The position numbers and the translations under genes were made by a program. A stretch of 10,274 nt of DNA, from assembly GCA_002422795.1 (NCBI GenBank), contig DITJ01000029.1, positions 1-10,274 of the forward strand, read 5' to 3'. The notes beneath the pieces are model-generated. The model did no database searches and was not told the DNA's origin. It saw only the letters and a list, made by a program, of their open reading frames with translations. Of the stretch, positions 1 through 5,959 are shown piece after piece; within the stretch, counting starts at the first letter, position 1, and the number at the start of each line of letters is the position of its first letter. Origin of the DNA: Alphaproteobacteria bacterium UBA6187 (GTDB lineage Bacteria; Pseudomonadota; Alphaproteobacteria; Rickettsiales; UBA6187).

Positions 1-81
1 GACAGTAGTGCGCCTGCGCGGGGACACGTGCCATATTCGCATTTTTGTGTATAATGGGTAGTTATTAAGTGGAATTACTAT

Positions 82-96
82 AAATGAATTTCATTT
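82..96 (-). terminator. Possible weak terminator hairpin after the pentapeptide gene
   Basis: A 15-base near-palindrome lies 15 bases beyond the stop codon of the minus-strand pentapeptide-repeat gene. Its stem is A/T-rich with a short run of A/T after it, so it could form only a weak hairpin. The rest of bases 1-81 shows no gene; a TATAAT hexamer at 50-55 has no convincing -35 partner. Confidence 0.2.
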
Positions 97-110
97 TTAT
101 TTATGTGTTG

Positions 111-1943
111 TCAATCATGCTCAGTTTGTTCTGGTTGCTTGTCTGCTCCAGGTTGCTTTTTCGTAAGTTCCAATAAATCATCTAATGTTTCCTTGCTGAT
201 ACCGGCTATTTTTTCAAGGTTAGATTGATACATTATTGCATTTGACAAATCGGTACGATTTAAATTGGCCCCAAATAAATTAGCTTTATAAAGATTAGCC
301 TCTACAAAACTTGCAGCTTCAAGGTTGGTATTGCTTAGATTAGCAACAGCCAGGTTAGCCCTCCATAACTCTGCACCGGAAAGGTTTGCAGATTCCAAAT
401 TCGCACCATCAAGCCTTGCACCGCGTAAACTTGCGCGGCTAAGGTCTGCTTCTTTAAGGCTTGCTTGGATAAGTTGTGCTTTTTCAAGATTTGCCCGTGC
501 AAACCTGGTATTATCCAATATTGCTTTATTTAAGTTTGCACCGGAAAGGTTACTTCTTTCAAATAGTGAGCCTGTTAAATCCGCGCCGGATAAATTTATT
601 CCTGTAAGGTCAAGCTTGCTGAAATTCATATATTGCAGGTTAACTTTATCAGCGGCTGCTTTTTCAATTTCCTTAATGCTCGTAAAAGCACCATTTTCCT
701 TGAAAATAGCTATTTTGCTATCAATTCCGGTAACTTCCAAAAAGATTGTATTTTTTATATCAATGCCACTAACATCTGTATTGCTCATATTAACCGCACG
801 GATGCTAGCACCGCGCAAATATGCATTATTAAGCTTGGCACCAACAAGGTTTGCACCCCATATAATGGCCTGTTTCAAGTTACTGGAACGCATATCGGAA
901 GATCGTAAATCCGCATTGTAAAGTTCCGCACCCACTAATGATGCATTAGAAAAATTAGATTGGATAAGGATTGCCTGGTAAAAATCCACCCCATTTGCAT
1001 TTGCCAGTGATAGGTTAGCCCTGCCTAAATTAGCAGAGCGCATATCCGCACCTTCAAGATATGTATTTACTAAGCTCGCATTAGTTAAATTAGCATTAGT
1101 TAATGTTGCATTTTTTAATGTTGAGCCATCCATTTTAGTATCTTGCAGGTTTGCCCCAAGGAAATTAGCCCTGTTCAAGTTAGCCCTTGAAATATTAGCA
1201 CCACTGAATTTTGTATTATTAGCAACTGCATCCACAAGCTTAATGCCAATCATTTTTGCATTATTAAAGCTCGCCCTTGAAACTATTGAACTACTCATGT
1301 CTGAAAAACGTAAATCAGCATTATCAAATATTGCATTCTGGAAGTCGCCGCCTTCCATATATGCTTTTGTAAGTACAGCATATTTAAGGTTTGATCCTTG
1401 CATGTCTATGCCATACATTTTTGCTTCCCGGAAGCTTGCTTTTGCAAGGTTTGAACCAAAAATCTTAGCACTGTATAAATTAGCCTTATAAAAAACTGCG
1501 CCAGACGCATTGATATTTGAAAGATTTGCATTTTGAAGGTTTGCCATGGAGAAATTTGCCCGCATCATTGAGGATTCCTGCATGTCTGCATCTGTGAAAT
1601 CGGAGCCGGAGAAATTTGTACTATCTAATATGGCTGAGGAAATATCCGCTTGAACAAGATTGGTCCTGGAAAAATTAGCGCCCGTCAGGTTGCTGCCATA
1701 CAAGCTTGCGTCTTTTAAATTTGCACCGCTAAAATCGGTATCTTTTAAATCAAGGCCGCTCAGGAAGAGTTCGGAAAAATCAGTGCCGAAGTTTTTGGTA
1801 ACCTCAATAGGTTTGCCAGCCAGCCGTTGGGTTGTAATATAGGCCTCTATCTGGTCAACCGTTGGTTTTGCATGAGATGTTGTATAGGAAAGAAGAACCA
1901 ACAGGAAACTAAAAAAACCAGATGTTATTTTGTTTTTTAACAT
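111..1943 (-). CDS. Secreted pentapeptide-repeat protein (610 aa)
   Basis: The N-terminus (about residues 1-25: two lysines, a hydrophobic core rich in F/L, then a T-S-H-A end before K26) looks like a Sec signal peptide cleaved after Ala25, so export to the periplasm or beyond is likely. Residues about 55-395 and 440-585 are almost pure pentapeptide repeats of the A(N/D)Lxx type, for example SGANL, TGANF, SRANL, which are known to fold as a right-handed quadrilateral beta-helix. The two blocks are split by a non-repetitive insert of about 45 residues (around 395-440) containing a lysine-rich helix-like stretch. The last 25 residues are polar and K/Q/E-rich. No catalytic domain is visible and the family gives no biochemical function. 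The start is the ATG just before the signal peptide; no clear Shine-Dalgarno precedes it and its upstream flank is entirely a heptamer repeat array. It lies on the same strand downstream of asd, so read-through from asd is possible. Confidence 0.9.
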   Translation of the reverse strand: MLKNKITSGFFSFLLVLLSYTTSHAKPTVDQIEAYITTQRLAGKPIEVTKNFGTDFSELFLSGLDLKDTDFSGANLKDASLYGSNLTGANFSRTNLVQADISSAILDSTNFSGSDFTDADMQESSMMRANFSMANLQNANLSNINASGAVFYKANLYSAKIFGSNLAKASFREAKMYGIDMQGSNLKYAVLTKAYMEGGDFQNAIFDNADLRFSDMSSSIVSRASFNNAKMIGIKLVDAVANNTKFSGANISRANLNRANFLGANLQDTKMDGSTLKNATLTNANLTNASLVNTYLEGADMRSANLGRANLSLANANGVDFYQAILIQSNFSNASLVGAELYNADLRSSDMRSSNLKQAIIWGANLVGAKLNNAYLRGASIRAVNMSNTDVSGIDIKNTIFLEVTGIDSKIAIFKENGAFTSIKEIEKAAADKVNLQYMNFSKLDLTGINLSGADLTGSLFERSNLSGANLNKAILDNTRFARANLEKAQLIQASLKEADLSRASLRGARLDGANLESANLSGAELWRANLAVANLSNTNLEAASFVEANLYKANLFGANLNRTDLSNAIMYQSNLEKIAGISKETLDDLLELTKKQPGADKQPEQTEHD

Positions 1944-1950
1944 AACCAGG

Positions 1951-2096
1951 GTACATGGGTTAGGGTTAGTGGTAGAGGGGGAGGGATTAGGGACTGGGGA
2001 CTAGGAGAGTAGATCGGGGCTTAAAGGGATGTGCTATAGACTACCATCCTAAACCCCAATCTCTATTCCCTAAGCCCTAATCCCTTACCCCATTCC
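1951..2096. repeat. Inverted array of 7-base repeats between asd and the pentapeptide gene
   Basis: The left arm (about 1951-2010) is G-rich with a 7-base period, clearest where GGGATTA, GGGACTG and GGGACTA follow one another at about 1983-2003. The right arm (about 2049-2100) is C-rich with units such as CCCTAAG, CCCTAAT and CCCTTAC. The arms are complementary (AGGGATTAGGG against CCCTAATCCCT) and separated by about 40 bases, so the region can form a long imperfect hairpin. The right arm runs into the stop codon of asd. An array of the same kind lies inside pheT at 9249-9323. Confidence 0.75.
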
Positions 2097-3110
2097 CTAT
2101 AAATAATTTTCTACCAAATGCTCAGCAATCTGCACAGCATTAAGAGCCGCGCCTTTACGTAAATTATCAGCAACCACCCACAAATTAAGGCCATTTTCTA
2201 CGGTGAAATCCTTACGTATGCGCGAAACATATACATCATGCTCGGTGCTTGCTTCGCAAGGCGTGATAAACCTGCCTTGCATCGGGTCGTCAATTACAGA
2301 AATACCAGGTGCTTCCTGCAATATTTCACGCGCCTCTTCCGGGCTTAACGGATTTTCAAATTCTACGTTGATAGATTCAGAATGGCCGTTAAATACAGGC
2401 ACACGCACACAAGTTGCTGTAACTTCAATATTAATATCAAGGATTTTCTTGGTTTCATTAACCATTTTCATTTCTTCTTTAGTATAGCCATTTTCTAAGA
2501 ATGAATCTATCTGCGGAATAACGTTAAAGGCTATCTGGCGTGAGAATCTTTTTGGCTCAAGCATGTTATTCATATATATGCTTTTAGTCTGGTCAAAAAG
2601 CTCATCCATTGCATCTTTCCCAGCGCCGGAAACAGCCTGGTAAGTTGAAACAACAATCCTTTTTATTCTTGCAACATCGTGCAAAGGCTTTAAAGCCACA
2701 AGCATTTGTATGGTAGAGCAATTCGGGTTCGCAATAATATTACGGTTTGTATATTGTGCGATTGCTTCCGGGTTTACTTCCGGCACAACTAATGGGATGT
2801 CTTTATCCATCCTGAAATGCGAGGTGTTATCTATAACAATACACCCGGCTGCTGCTGCGCGTGGTGCATGTATAGCTGAAATTGCTCCGCCTGGGGAAAA
2901 CAATGCTATATCAGTTCCGGTAAAGTCGTAATCATCCAGAACCTGGGTTTCAAGAATTTGTATATCACCAAAGCTTACTTTTTTACCAAGGGAATTCCTT
3001 GAGGCAAGTGCCACAACTTCCCCACAAGGGAACTCTCGCTCATCCAGGATACTTAATATCTGGCGACCAACATTCCCGGTAGCTCCAACAACTGCGATTT
3101 TATATGACAT
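2097..3110 (-). CDS. asd: Aspartate-semialdehyde dehydrogenase
   Basis: This enzyme reduces beta-aspartyl phosphate to L-aspartate-4-semialdehyde with NADPH in the cytoplasm, the branch-point step towards diaminopimelate/lysine, threonine and methionine. The N-terminus has the nucleotide-binding glycine loop VVGATGNVG (residues 7-15). The catalytic cysteine is in NPNCST (Cys131), and SGAGKDAMDEL and VRVPVFNGHSESINVEF (with the catalytic histidine) follow in the expected order. At 337 aa the length is normal. The frame is open for 14 further codons upstream to 3152, but the ATG at 3110 is chosen because the conserved beta-strand begins directly after it and AGGA lies 6 bases upstream. A plausible promoter lies at 3143-3171. 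The stop codon TAG is contributed by the last bases of the heptamer array, so the C-terminal end (ENYL) may have been trimmed by that repeat. Confidence 0.95.
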   Translation of the reverse strand: MSYKIAVVGATGNVGRQILSILDEREFPCGEVVALASRNSLGKKVSFGDIQILETQVLDDYDFTGTDIALFSPGGAISAIHAPRAAAAGCIVIDNTSHFRMDKDIPLVVPEVNPEAIAQYTNRNIIANPNCSTIQMLVALKPLHDVARIKRIVVSTYQAVSGAGKDAMDELFDQTKSIYMNNMLEPKRFSRQIAFNVIPQIDSFLENGYTKEEMKMVNETKKILDINIEVTATCVRVPVFNGHSESINVEFENPLSPEEAREILQEAPGISVIDDPMQGRFITPCEASTEHDVYVSRIRKDFTVENGLNLWVVADNLRKGAALNAVQIAEHLVENYL

Positions 3111-3142
3111 AATAATCCTATTATAAACAAAAACAGGGCAGT

Positions 3143-3171
3143 TTAATAGCACTTATTTGACAATTTTGCAA
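3143..3171 (-). promoter_or_regulatory. Candidate sigma-70 promoter of asd
   Basis: On the minus strand TTGCAA (3171-3166) and TATTAA (3148-3143) are separated by 17 bases. This is about 35 bases upstream of the asd ATG at 3110 and inside an otherwise featureless 90-base gap between asd and the MITE-like element. The -10 box matches the consensus at four of six positions, so the call is tentative. Confidence 0.35.
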
Positions 3172-3201
3172 GGGTAATGGGAGGGGAGAAAATGCTATTT
3201 T

Positions 3202-3345
3202 AAAGACCTCTGCATAATGAGGATTTTTTGAGTGAGTTCTAGGAACGCCAGCCCGCAAAACCGCAGTGTACATAGACGTACATGAGGATTTGAGGACGGA
3301 CGTGACAACGAAATCACCAAAAAATACCGTTATGCAGAGGTCTTT
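3202..3345. mobile_element. MITE-like palindromic element, 144 bp
   Basis: The ends are perfect 16-bp terminal inverted repeats: AAAGACCTCTGCATAA at 3202-3217 and its complement at 3330-3345. The similarity continues inwards imperfectly (GGATTTTTTG against CAAAAAATACC). The interior has a short direct repeat, GTACATAGACGTACAT, near 3270-3285, and no open reading frame of note. Size and structure fit a non-autonomous miniature transposable element. The ends resemble my recollection of IS5-family ends (GAGACCTTTGCA-like), which is inference only. I see no convincing target-site duplication. Confidence 0.7.
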
Positions 3346-3398
3346 TTTATATTTTCTTAATCTATACTCATAAATTAGGTGGGGTTTGTAAAGTTATT

Positions 3399-3453
3399 TT
3401 GAGAATGCACGGTTGTAAAATATTATTGATTATTAAACCGCCTATTATATTAT
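3399..3453 (+). promoter_or_regulatory. Two overlapping candidate promoters for the small-peptide transcript
   Basis: TTGAGA (3399-3404) and TATTAT (3421-3426) are 16 bases apart. A second pair, TTGATT (3426-3431) and TATTAT (3448-3453), is also 16 bases apart. Either would start a transcript with a leader of about 110-140 bases before the small open reading frame at 3572. Both -10 boxes have one mismatch to consensus. Confidence 0.4.
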
Positions 3454-3460
3454 GGAATTT

Positions 3461-3545
3461 CCACATATGATAGCCTGTGTGGAGACCTGCTCTAAGTGGT
3501 GGGTTTTGCAGGGATATCTGCGGTCTGCTATATTCAAGCAGGTTT
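3461..3545 (+). promoter_or_regulatory. Structured leader upstream of the small peptide gene
   Basis: Three nested or adjacent helices can be drawn by eye: CCACAT (3461-3466) with GTGTGG (3477-3482); AGACCTGC (3483-3490) with GCAGGTTT (3538-3545); and, inside the second, GCAG (3508-3511) with CTGC (3518-3521). The region is GC-richer than its surroundings. A structured leader is common in type I toxin mRNAs, but no known RNA family is recognised here. Confidence 0.35.
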
Positions 3546-3571
3546 ATTTTAACTTCTAAATAGGAGGGAGA

Positions 3572-3661
3572 ATGGATCGACTTGATAAAATAGCCAGGTT
3601 TTGCAAGATAGCCTGGCTATTTTTTAAATTGATTTCAGAAATTATTAAATTACTGAAATAG
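3572..3661 (+). CDS. 29-aa cationic amphipathic peptide, candidate type I toxin (TisB-like)
   Basis: A 29-codon frame begins at ATG 3572 with a perfect AGGAGG at 3562-3567. The peptide starts MDRLDKIARF and ends SEIIKLLK. Charged residues fall on one helical face (D5, K12, K19, K26 at exact 7-residue steps, plus R9, E23, K29), the rest being I/L/F/W/A. From memory, the E. coli type I toxin TisB is also 29 aa, with polar residues at 5, 12, 19, 26 and 29 and a similar LK-x-LK end; about 7 of 29 positions are identical. TisB inserts into the inner membrane and collapses the proton motive force; the same role here is inference. A near-consensus promoter on the other strand (3713-3742) would produce an RNA antisense to codons 6-30. 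Oddly, codons 6-18 contain a perfect 12-bp hairpin followed by T6, so the stretch could instead be the end of a non-coding RNA. Confidence 0.5.
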   Translation: MDRLDKIARFCKIAWLFFKLISEIIKLLK

Positions 3662-3706
3662 TTTAAAAGGGGGGATGCAAGACCCAACAAGTTTTCATCC
3701 CTTCCT
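3585..3706 (-). ncRNA. Candidate antisense RNA, putative type I antitoxin
   Basis: This is inferred from a near-consensus promoter just upstream (3713-3742) and the hairpin with TTTTAT end at 3587-3623 as terminator, giving an RNA of about 120 nt. In order it would fold as hairpin 1 (GGGATG 3703-3698 with CATCCC near 3675-3680, whose loop contains TTGTTGGG with a U-turn-like UUGG), hairpin 2 (ATTTCAG/CTGAAAT, about 3632-3659), and the terminator hairpin. It is fully complementary to the last 75 bases of the small peptide gene and its 3' flank. A convergent 3'-overlapping arrangement is known for Gram-positive type I systems such as txpA/RatA. A short frame MKTCWVLHPPF begins at its 5' end but its purine-rich stretch touches the ATG, so translation is doubtful. 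Confidence 0.4.
3587..3625. terminator. Perfect 12-bp hairpin with flanking A and T runs, bidirectional terminator
   Basis: AAAATAGCCAGG (3587-3598) is exactly complementary to CCTGGCTATTTT (3612-3623), with a 13-base loop. On the plus strand it ends in six T; on the minus strand it ends TTTTAT. It therefore looks like an intrinsic terminator readable from either side. It lies wholly inside the 29-codon frame, which is unusual for a coding sequence. Confidence 0.55.
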
Positions 3707-3712
3707 GCACCC

Positions 3713-3742
3713 ATTATAGATTACTTCTTGCCTTCGCGTCAA
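3713..3742 (-). promoter_or_regulatory. Near-consensus sigma-70 promoter opposing the small peptide gene
   Basis: On the minus strand TTGACG (3742-3737) and a perfect TATAAT (3718-3713) are separated by 18 bases: 11 of 12 consensus positions. The expected start is an A near 3706. No protein gene on the minus strand lies downstream for about 600 bases, so the promoter most likely drives a small RNA. Confidence 0.6.
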
Positions 3743-3822
3743 TAATATACTTTCTCCTAATATATAAATTGAACATAAAACTCTTAATTTCATAGTTGTA
3801 TAAATAACTTGCGGTAGAAAAA

Positions 3823-4146
3823 ATGTCTGATTATATCCAGCTTTCCCATCCTGGGGAAATTTTATTAGAGGAATTCCTTGAACCTCTTAAAATAAGCCAA
3901 TACAGATTAGCTAAAGATATTGAAGTGCCATCCCGGCGTATTAATGAAATTGTCCATGGCAAACGCGCCATTACGCCTGATACAAGTTTACGCCTTGCTA
4001 AGTATTTCCGCATGTCTGAAAAATTCTTCCCGAATCTGCAATCTGATTACGATCTGCGTCTGGCAAAGCGGGCGCTTATAAATAAGCTTACCAAGGAAAT
4101 CCAACCATTTCCCCGCCCAGATCTGGAAGAGTCGGCTGCTATCTAA
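3823..4146 (+). CDS. higA: HigA-family antitoxin, XRE-type DNA-binding protein (orphan)
   Basis: The 107-aa protein has a helix-turn-helix of the XRE/HigA (VapI) type. It opens with HPGEILLEEFLEPLKISQ (residues 9-26), followed by the recognition region RLAKDIEVPSRRINEIVHGKR and the typical ITPDTSLRLAKYFRMSEKFF. Family members bind the toxin HigB, a ribosome-dependent mRNA endonuclease, and repress their own promoter. Canonical loci place higB directly upstream, but neither the 160 bases between here and the small peptide gene nor the downstream side holds a RelE/HigB-like frame, so this antitoxin is an orphan. Its stop codon overlaps that of the convergent trkH by four bases. A TATAAA at 3799-3804 could be a -10 box, without a clear -35. 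No good Shine-Dalgarno is visible. It may now act as a stand-alone regulator, possibly of the neighbouring peptide locus; that is speculation. Confidence 0.85.
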   Translation: MSDYIQLSHPGEILLEEFLEPLKISQYRLAKDIEVPSRRINEIVHGKRAITPDTSLRLAKYFRMSEKFFPNLQSDYDLRLAKRALINKLTKEIQPFPRPDLEESAAI

Positions 4147-5594
4147 CCCTTCCAGAATTTAGTGGAAAACAGGACTAATATTGTAAATATTTCCAGCCTG
4201 CCCAGTAGCATAGCAAAAGATAATACCCACTTGGCCAAATCAGGCAGGGTGGAATAATTGCCATTAGGCCCGATTATATGACCAAGGCCGTGGGCGGAAT
4301 TTGAAAGGCATGCAGCAGATGCACTCATGCTGGTGAGGAAATCAAGGCCAGAGAAAGAAAGCACTATTGCCACCATCATGAAAGCAAAGCCGTATAATAT
4401 AATGAAGCTCATTACTGAAGCTGTAACTCCGTCTGGTATTGCTTTGCCATTATAACGCATTTTCACTATTGCATGTGGCTGGATTAACTGCACAAGCTGG
4501 CTTTTTGCAGTCTGGTATAGAACCTGGAACCTGAATGTTTTTATCCCACCGGTAGTGCTGCCGTTGCAGCCGCCAACAACACATAGCATAAACAAGAAGG
4601 TAGTGATGAAGCTCCCCCAGCTTGCGTAATCTGATGAACTGGTAAAGCCGGTTGTGGTTATAACTGATGTAACATTAAATGTTCCATAACGCAAAGATGT
4701 AAGCCAATCAAAGTTTTTGCCAAAATACAGCCATATAGTAACAATAAGTATGCTTCCTGCCAGGATGCATAAATACCACTTAACTTGTTCATCCTTATAA
4801 AATGCTTGTCCATCTCCACGCAGGAATTGCACATATAATACAAAAGGTATACCGCTTGCTGCCATAAATAATGTGGCTGTATAATCAATATACGCGCTGT
4901 TATAGAAAGAAAACCCGGTATCATGCGTTGAAAACCCGGCAGTGGAAATTGTAGAAAAAGCGTGGTTTATAGCATCAAAAGCACTCATTCCGGCAAGCCA
5001 TAAACCAATGCCGCATAAAGCAACCAGTAATATATAAACTGATATAACCGAGATAGAAACCTGTGCCATGCGCGACATTATTTTATCGGATTTATCTGAT
5101 GATTCGGTTTTAAATAATTGCATCCCGCCAATACGCAGCATAGGTGATATTGCCAATGCAAACACTATTATGCCGATACCGCCGATAGCTGTGAGCAAAG
5201 ACCTCCATAAAAGTATTCCTTTTGGCAAATAATCAAGGCCGATAATCACCGATGCACCGGTTGTGGTGATGCCGGACATAGCCTCAAAAAACGCATCCGT
5301 ATAAGATAATTTCAGTTCCGAAAATAAAAATGGTAAGGCTGAAAAAGCCACAACTACAAACCAGCTGGCCGCGGTTAATATAAATGCTTGTTTCAGGTTA
5401 AGGTTAAATTTCTGCCCCTGGTTTGTTAGTATAAGGGCTATGCCAACAAAAGCAGTAAGGAAGGCAGACATGAAAAAACTGCCCCAATTATTGCTTTGCC
5501 CCAAAAGATCTACCACCGCAGGAATAAGCATGGCAATTGCAAGAGCTGAAAGGAGTATTCCTATAACGAATAATACTGGTCTGTATTCTATCAT
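4143..5594 (-). CDS. trkH: TrkH-family potassium uptake protein, membrane subunit
   Basis: This 483-aa integral membrane protein is the ion-conducting subunit of a Trk potassium transporter in the inner membrane; it normally works with the cytosolic NAD-binding TrkA, which is not in the window. The sequence is strongly hydrophobic throughout and carries the four selectivity-filter loops of the Trk/Ktr superfamily: SGITTTGAS (about residue 107), FSTISTAGFSTHD (about 213), SVITTTGFTSSSDY (about 310) and ACLSNSAHGLG (about 428). The region VGGCNGSTTGGIKTFR (about 341) is also typical. The length is normal for alphaproteobacterial TrkH. ATG at 5594 begins the first membrane segment directly and is the natural start; upstream is AT-rich with no clear Shine-Dalgarno. 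The gene is convergent with higA and shares four bases with it at the stop codons. It appears monocistronic. Confidence 0.95.
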   Translation of the reverse strand: MIEYRPVLFVIGILLSALAIAMLIPAVVDLLGQSNNWGSFFMSAFLTAFVGIALILTNQGQKFNLNLKQAFILTAASWFVVVAFSALPFLFSELKLSYTDAFFEAMSGITTTGASVIIGLDYLPKGILLWRSLLTAIGGIGIIVFALAISPMLRIGGMQLFKTESSDKSDKIMSRMAQVSISVISVYILLVALCGIGLWLAGMSAFDAINHAFSTISTAGFSTHDTGFSFYNSAYIDYTATLFMAASGIPFVLYVQFLRGDGQAFYKDEQVKWYLCILAGSILIVTIWLYFGKNFDWLTSLRYGTFNVTSVITTTGFTSSSDYASWGSFITTFLFMLCVVGGCNGSTTGGIKTFRFQVLYQTAKSQLVQLIQPHAIVKMRYNGKAIPDGVTASVMSFIILYGFAFMMVAIVLSFSGLDFLTSMSASAACLSNSAHGLGHIIGPNGNYSTLPDLAKWVLSFAMLLGRLEIFTILVLFSTKFWKG

Positions 5595-5605
5595 TTAAAT
5601 ATTAT

Positions 5606-5634
5606 TTGACTGGGGTTAGCTGTTATTATATAAT
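5606..5634 (+). promoter_or_regulatory. Near-consensus sigma-70 promoter facing away from trkH
   Basis: TTGACT (5606-5611) and a perfect TATAAT (5629-5634) are separated by 17 bases: 11 of 12 consensus positions with ideal spacing. Predicted start is A5641. No convincing protein gene follows on the plus strand until pheS at 6196, so a small RNA is the likeliest product. The AT-rich core also contains a TATAAT on the minus strand that could serve trkH. Confidence 0.6.
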
Positions 5635-5640
5635 TACCGT

Positions 5641-5713
5641 AGGGGAGGATGCCAACCTTTGCTGACATCCCCTGGTTTAGGCACTAAAGGAGTTAGAAAT
5701 CTTTAAGATTTTT
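5641..5713 (+). ncRNA. Candidate small RNA, relative of the antisense RNA at 3585-3706
   Basis: The predicted transcript begins AGGGGAGGATG and folds back through CATCCCC (5666-5672), much like AGGAAGGGATG...CATCCC in the antisense RNA of the first locus. A second A/T-rich hairpin (AAATC 5697-5701 with GATTT 5707-5711) followed by TT could end it weakly. About 90 bases from the start lies AGCCAGGCTAT (5731-5741), the same 11 bases found at nearly the same distance in the first locus. It is therefore read as a diverged copy. A 12-codon frame (MPTFADIPWFRH) starts within hairpin 1; its G-rich stretch abuts the ATG, so translation is doubtful. Confidence 0.35.
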
Positions 5714-5786
5714 AACTATCTGAGAATACCAGCCAGGCTATTGATAGTCGTACCCTTACCCATAAATATAGAGTAAATGCTTTCAT
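5712..5786 (-). pseudogene. Possible decayed copy of the small toxin-like peptide gene
   Basis: A 24-codon frame on the minus strand includes R-x-R-x-S-IAWLVF, comparable with RFCKIAWLFF in the peptide at 3572-3661. The nucleotide core ATAGCCTGGCT is identical in both. The C-terminal lysine-rich helix is missing because the frame stops after F-S-D-S, and there is no Shine-Dalgarno. Upstream the sequence merges into a transposase remnant, which may have destroyed the 5' half. The assignment depends mainly on position relative to the opposing promoter, not on peptide similarity alone. Confidence 0.25.
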
Positions 5787-5916
5787 AATCATAGTACATT
5801 TTATTGTTAGTAATTGTAAGGGTCTGGAGGACTTTATTCATGCCGGTCCAGATAGCTTTAATGCCTGGTTCTCCGTCTAATTTTCGTCTCAGGAATCCGC
5901 CTAATATTCCCACCAA
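5716..5916 (-). pseudogene. C-terminal remnant of an IS4-type DDE transposase
   Basis: The minus-strand frame reads GILGGFLRRKLDGEPGIKAI followed by WTGMNKVLQTLTI at about 5812-5910. This matches the well-known C-terminal signature of IS4/Tn5-like transposases (LGGFLxRKxDGEPGxxxIWxG), which belongs to the dimerisation region. The frame has no ATG; immediately upstream are an in-frame stop and sequence without transposase character, so nothing of the catalytic DDE core survives. Downstream of LTI the frame stays open by chance to 5716. It is a relic of an old insertion next to trkH and cannot make a functional enzyme. No terminal inverted repeats can be delimited with confidence. Confidence 0.65.
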
Positions 5917-5959
5917 AAAAGCAGATTACCGCTTCAAGCCTAAGCTCCCTACGGATTTA

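Noticed and set aside
27..55. Promoter with TATAAT at 50-55
   Set aside because: No acceptable -35 hexamer at 16-18 bases upstream and no plus-strand gene follows.
325..921. Long plus-strand frames across the pentapeptide gene (also 633-908, 1243-1491, 1660-1842)
   Set aside because: They are antisense shadows created by the repetitive codon pattern of the minus-strand gene; their peptides are low-complexity A/L/R strings with no family resemblance.
3455..3625. 6S RNA, tmRNA or SRP RNA in the structured region before higA
   Set aside because: I could not match the conserved parts of any of these, such as the SRP tetraloop region or the tmRNA tag sequence. A 6S-like molecule cannot be fully excluded without a covariance search.
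3153..3822. CRISPR array or tRNA gene in the gene-poor stretch
   Set aside because: No regularly spaced repeats of 23-40 bases and no cloverleaf with a T-loop consensus were found.
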